The notes below the pieces were generated by a model, which was given only the letters and a program-made list of their open reading frames with translations, had not been told where the DNA came from and did no database searches. Below, piece by piece: positions 6,799 through 7,366 of a stretch of DNA of 7,366 nucleotides. Source of the DNA: Alkalibaculum bacchi (GTDB lineage Bacteria; Bacillota; Clostridia; Eubacteriales; Alkalibacteraceae); contig NZ_CALNCS010000116.1 of the NCBI RefSeq assembly GCF_937875145.1, forward strand, positions 1 through 7,366, in the 5' to 3' direction. A program made the translations under genes and the position numbers. The stretch's first letter is position 1. Each line of letters begins with the position of its first letter.

Positions 6799-7366
6799 GA
6801 AACAAAAAATGAAGAATGGGCATATGCTGACAATACGAAGAAGGTAAAGCACCTCATAGGAACGACACTTGGGAAGACCCCGTAAACGAGGTGAGCTCGC
6901 GTCAAATCCAGGAGTTCGAGCGGGATATGGTAAGCGACGGATATGGGCAAAATACCGTCTCTCACACCCATGTGCTTCTCAAGACGGTCTTCATCAGGGC
7001 TCGCAAAGCCGAAGATATCACATCTAACCCGTTTGATCTTGTCGATGCCCCGAAGCGAGCCAAGAAGCCCAAATAGGGTCAATGAGGACCTTTGTCCTCG
7101 CCTCCCCCAAAACCGAAAGCTCAGCCAGGACGATTTCCCACGGCCCTGAGCTTGCCCACGTCCTTAACGGGAGGCTCAAGGCGATGCATGACGGCCGAGA
7201 GAAGATGGGACTCGACTGGGATGAGAGACTCTACGTCGTCGAAGTTGCCGTTCTCTGAGGCTGGAAGAGCTCCATGTCACTCGGGCAGGAATGGCAGGCC
7301 TTCGTGAGGCTTGCGAAGCTTGTCGGCACCCAAGGTGTAACTCCAAGGTTTCATGACCTAAGGCAT
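6799..7366 (+). pseudogene. Decayed tyrosine recombinase (phage-type integrase), partial at the window end
   Basis: This is the remnant of a site-specific recombinase that would have moved an integrative element. Three frames follow one another. At 6799-6882 the frame reads EEWAYADNTKKVKHLIGTTL and then GKTP. At 6883-7073 it continues with NEVSSRQIQEFERDM, QNTVSHTHVLLKTVF and NPFDLVDAPKRAKKPK, the usual end of the SAM-like core-binding domain. From about 7070 the third frame holds SPKTESSARTI, PELAHVLNGRLKAM and GLDWDERLYVV, then after a TGA at 7256-7258 the same frame gives SLGQEWQAFVRLAKLVG and GVTPRFHDLRH. The last is the catalytic HxxR box. Lesions are a one-base loss near 6882, a loss of roughly 80-90 codons with frame change near 7073-7100 that removes the first catalytic arginine box, and the in-frame TGA. 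The N-terminus has no start codon in frame. The second catalytic Arg and the Tyr lie beyond the window or are absent. Composition is richer in GC than the operon, suggesting a different origin or the host's own base composition. Confidence 0.85.

Noticed and set aside
6891..7076. Independent 61-residue gene starting at GTG 6891
   Set aside because: It is the middle fragment of the integrase; the homology continues both upstream and downstream in other frames.
6795..7082. Minus-strand 95-codon frame opposite the integrase remnant
   Set aside because: No recognisable motif and it lies antisense to clear integrase homology, so it is a shadow frame.
1..7366. CRISPR array, tRNA, rRNA or riboswitch
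   Set aside because: I found no regularly spaced repeats, cloverleaf-like arms or recognisable RNA gene signature anywhere in the window.

Overview
The window holds one leftward (minus-strand) sugar-uptake operon of low GC (by eye roughly 35%), followed at its right end by a GC-richer plus-strand segment carrying a decayed tyrosine-recombinase (phage-type integrase) gene. Strong AGGAGG-type ribosome binding sites, tight gene spacing and split fructose-family PTS proteins under a PRD regulator point to a Gram-positive, probably a gut or host-associated Firmicute or a Coriobacteriia-type actinobacterium that acquired a Firmicute-like operon. The GC-rich integrase remnant fits the second option. 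The species cannot be named from the sequence.

Layout in transcription order (right to left): control region with inverted and direct repeats (6645-6678); PRD/MtlR-BglG family regulator (start 6586, stop now 4796, original stop 4644); PTS EIIA (4638-4174); EIIB (4171-3863); EIIC (3831-2801, broken by a frameshift); GH38 alpha-mannosidase of the MngB type (2799-169); a hairpin just after the last stop (154-115). The proposed pathway is that EIIA and EIIB pass phosphate to a substrate imported by EIIC, probably 2-O-alpha-mannosyl-D-glycerate, and the cytoplasmic GH38 enzyme cleaves the 6-phosphomannosyl product to mannose-6-phosphate and D-glycerate. The substrate is inferred from similarity to E. 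coli MngA/MngB.

Two operon genes carry small, precisely identifiable lesions. The regulator has a 20-bp tandem duplication (4798-4837) that shifts the frame and removes the last 50 residues of its EIIA-like domain. The EIIC gene has lost one base near 3702-3704. Undoing each change restores a clean full-length frame (640 and 343 residues). EIIA, EIIB and the mannosidase are intact. The transporter as read here should be non-functional unless these are sequencing errors or reversible variants.

To the right, 6799-7366 reads as an integrase in three consecutive frames, with a frameshift near 6882, an internal deletion plus frame change near 7076, and an in-frame TGA at 7256. It runs off the window just after the HDLRH active-site box. 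The 6679-6798 stretch between is very AT-rich and holds no recognisable gene.
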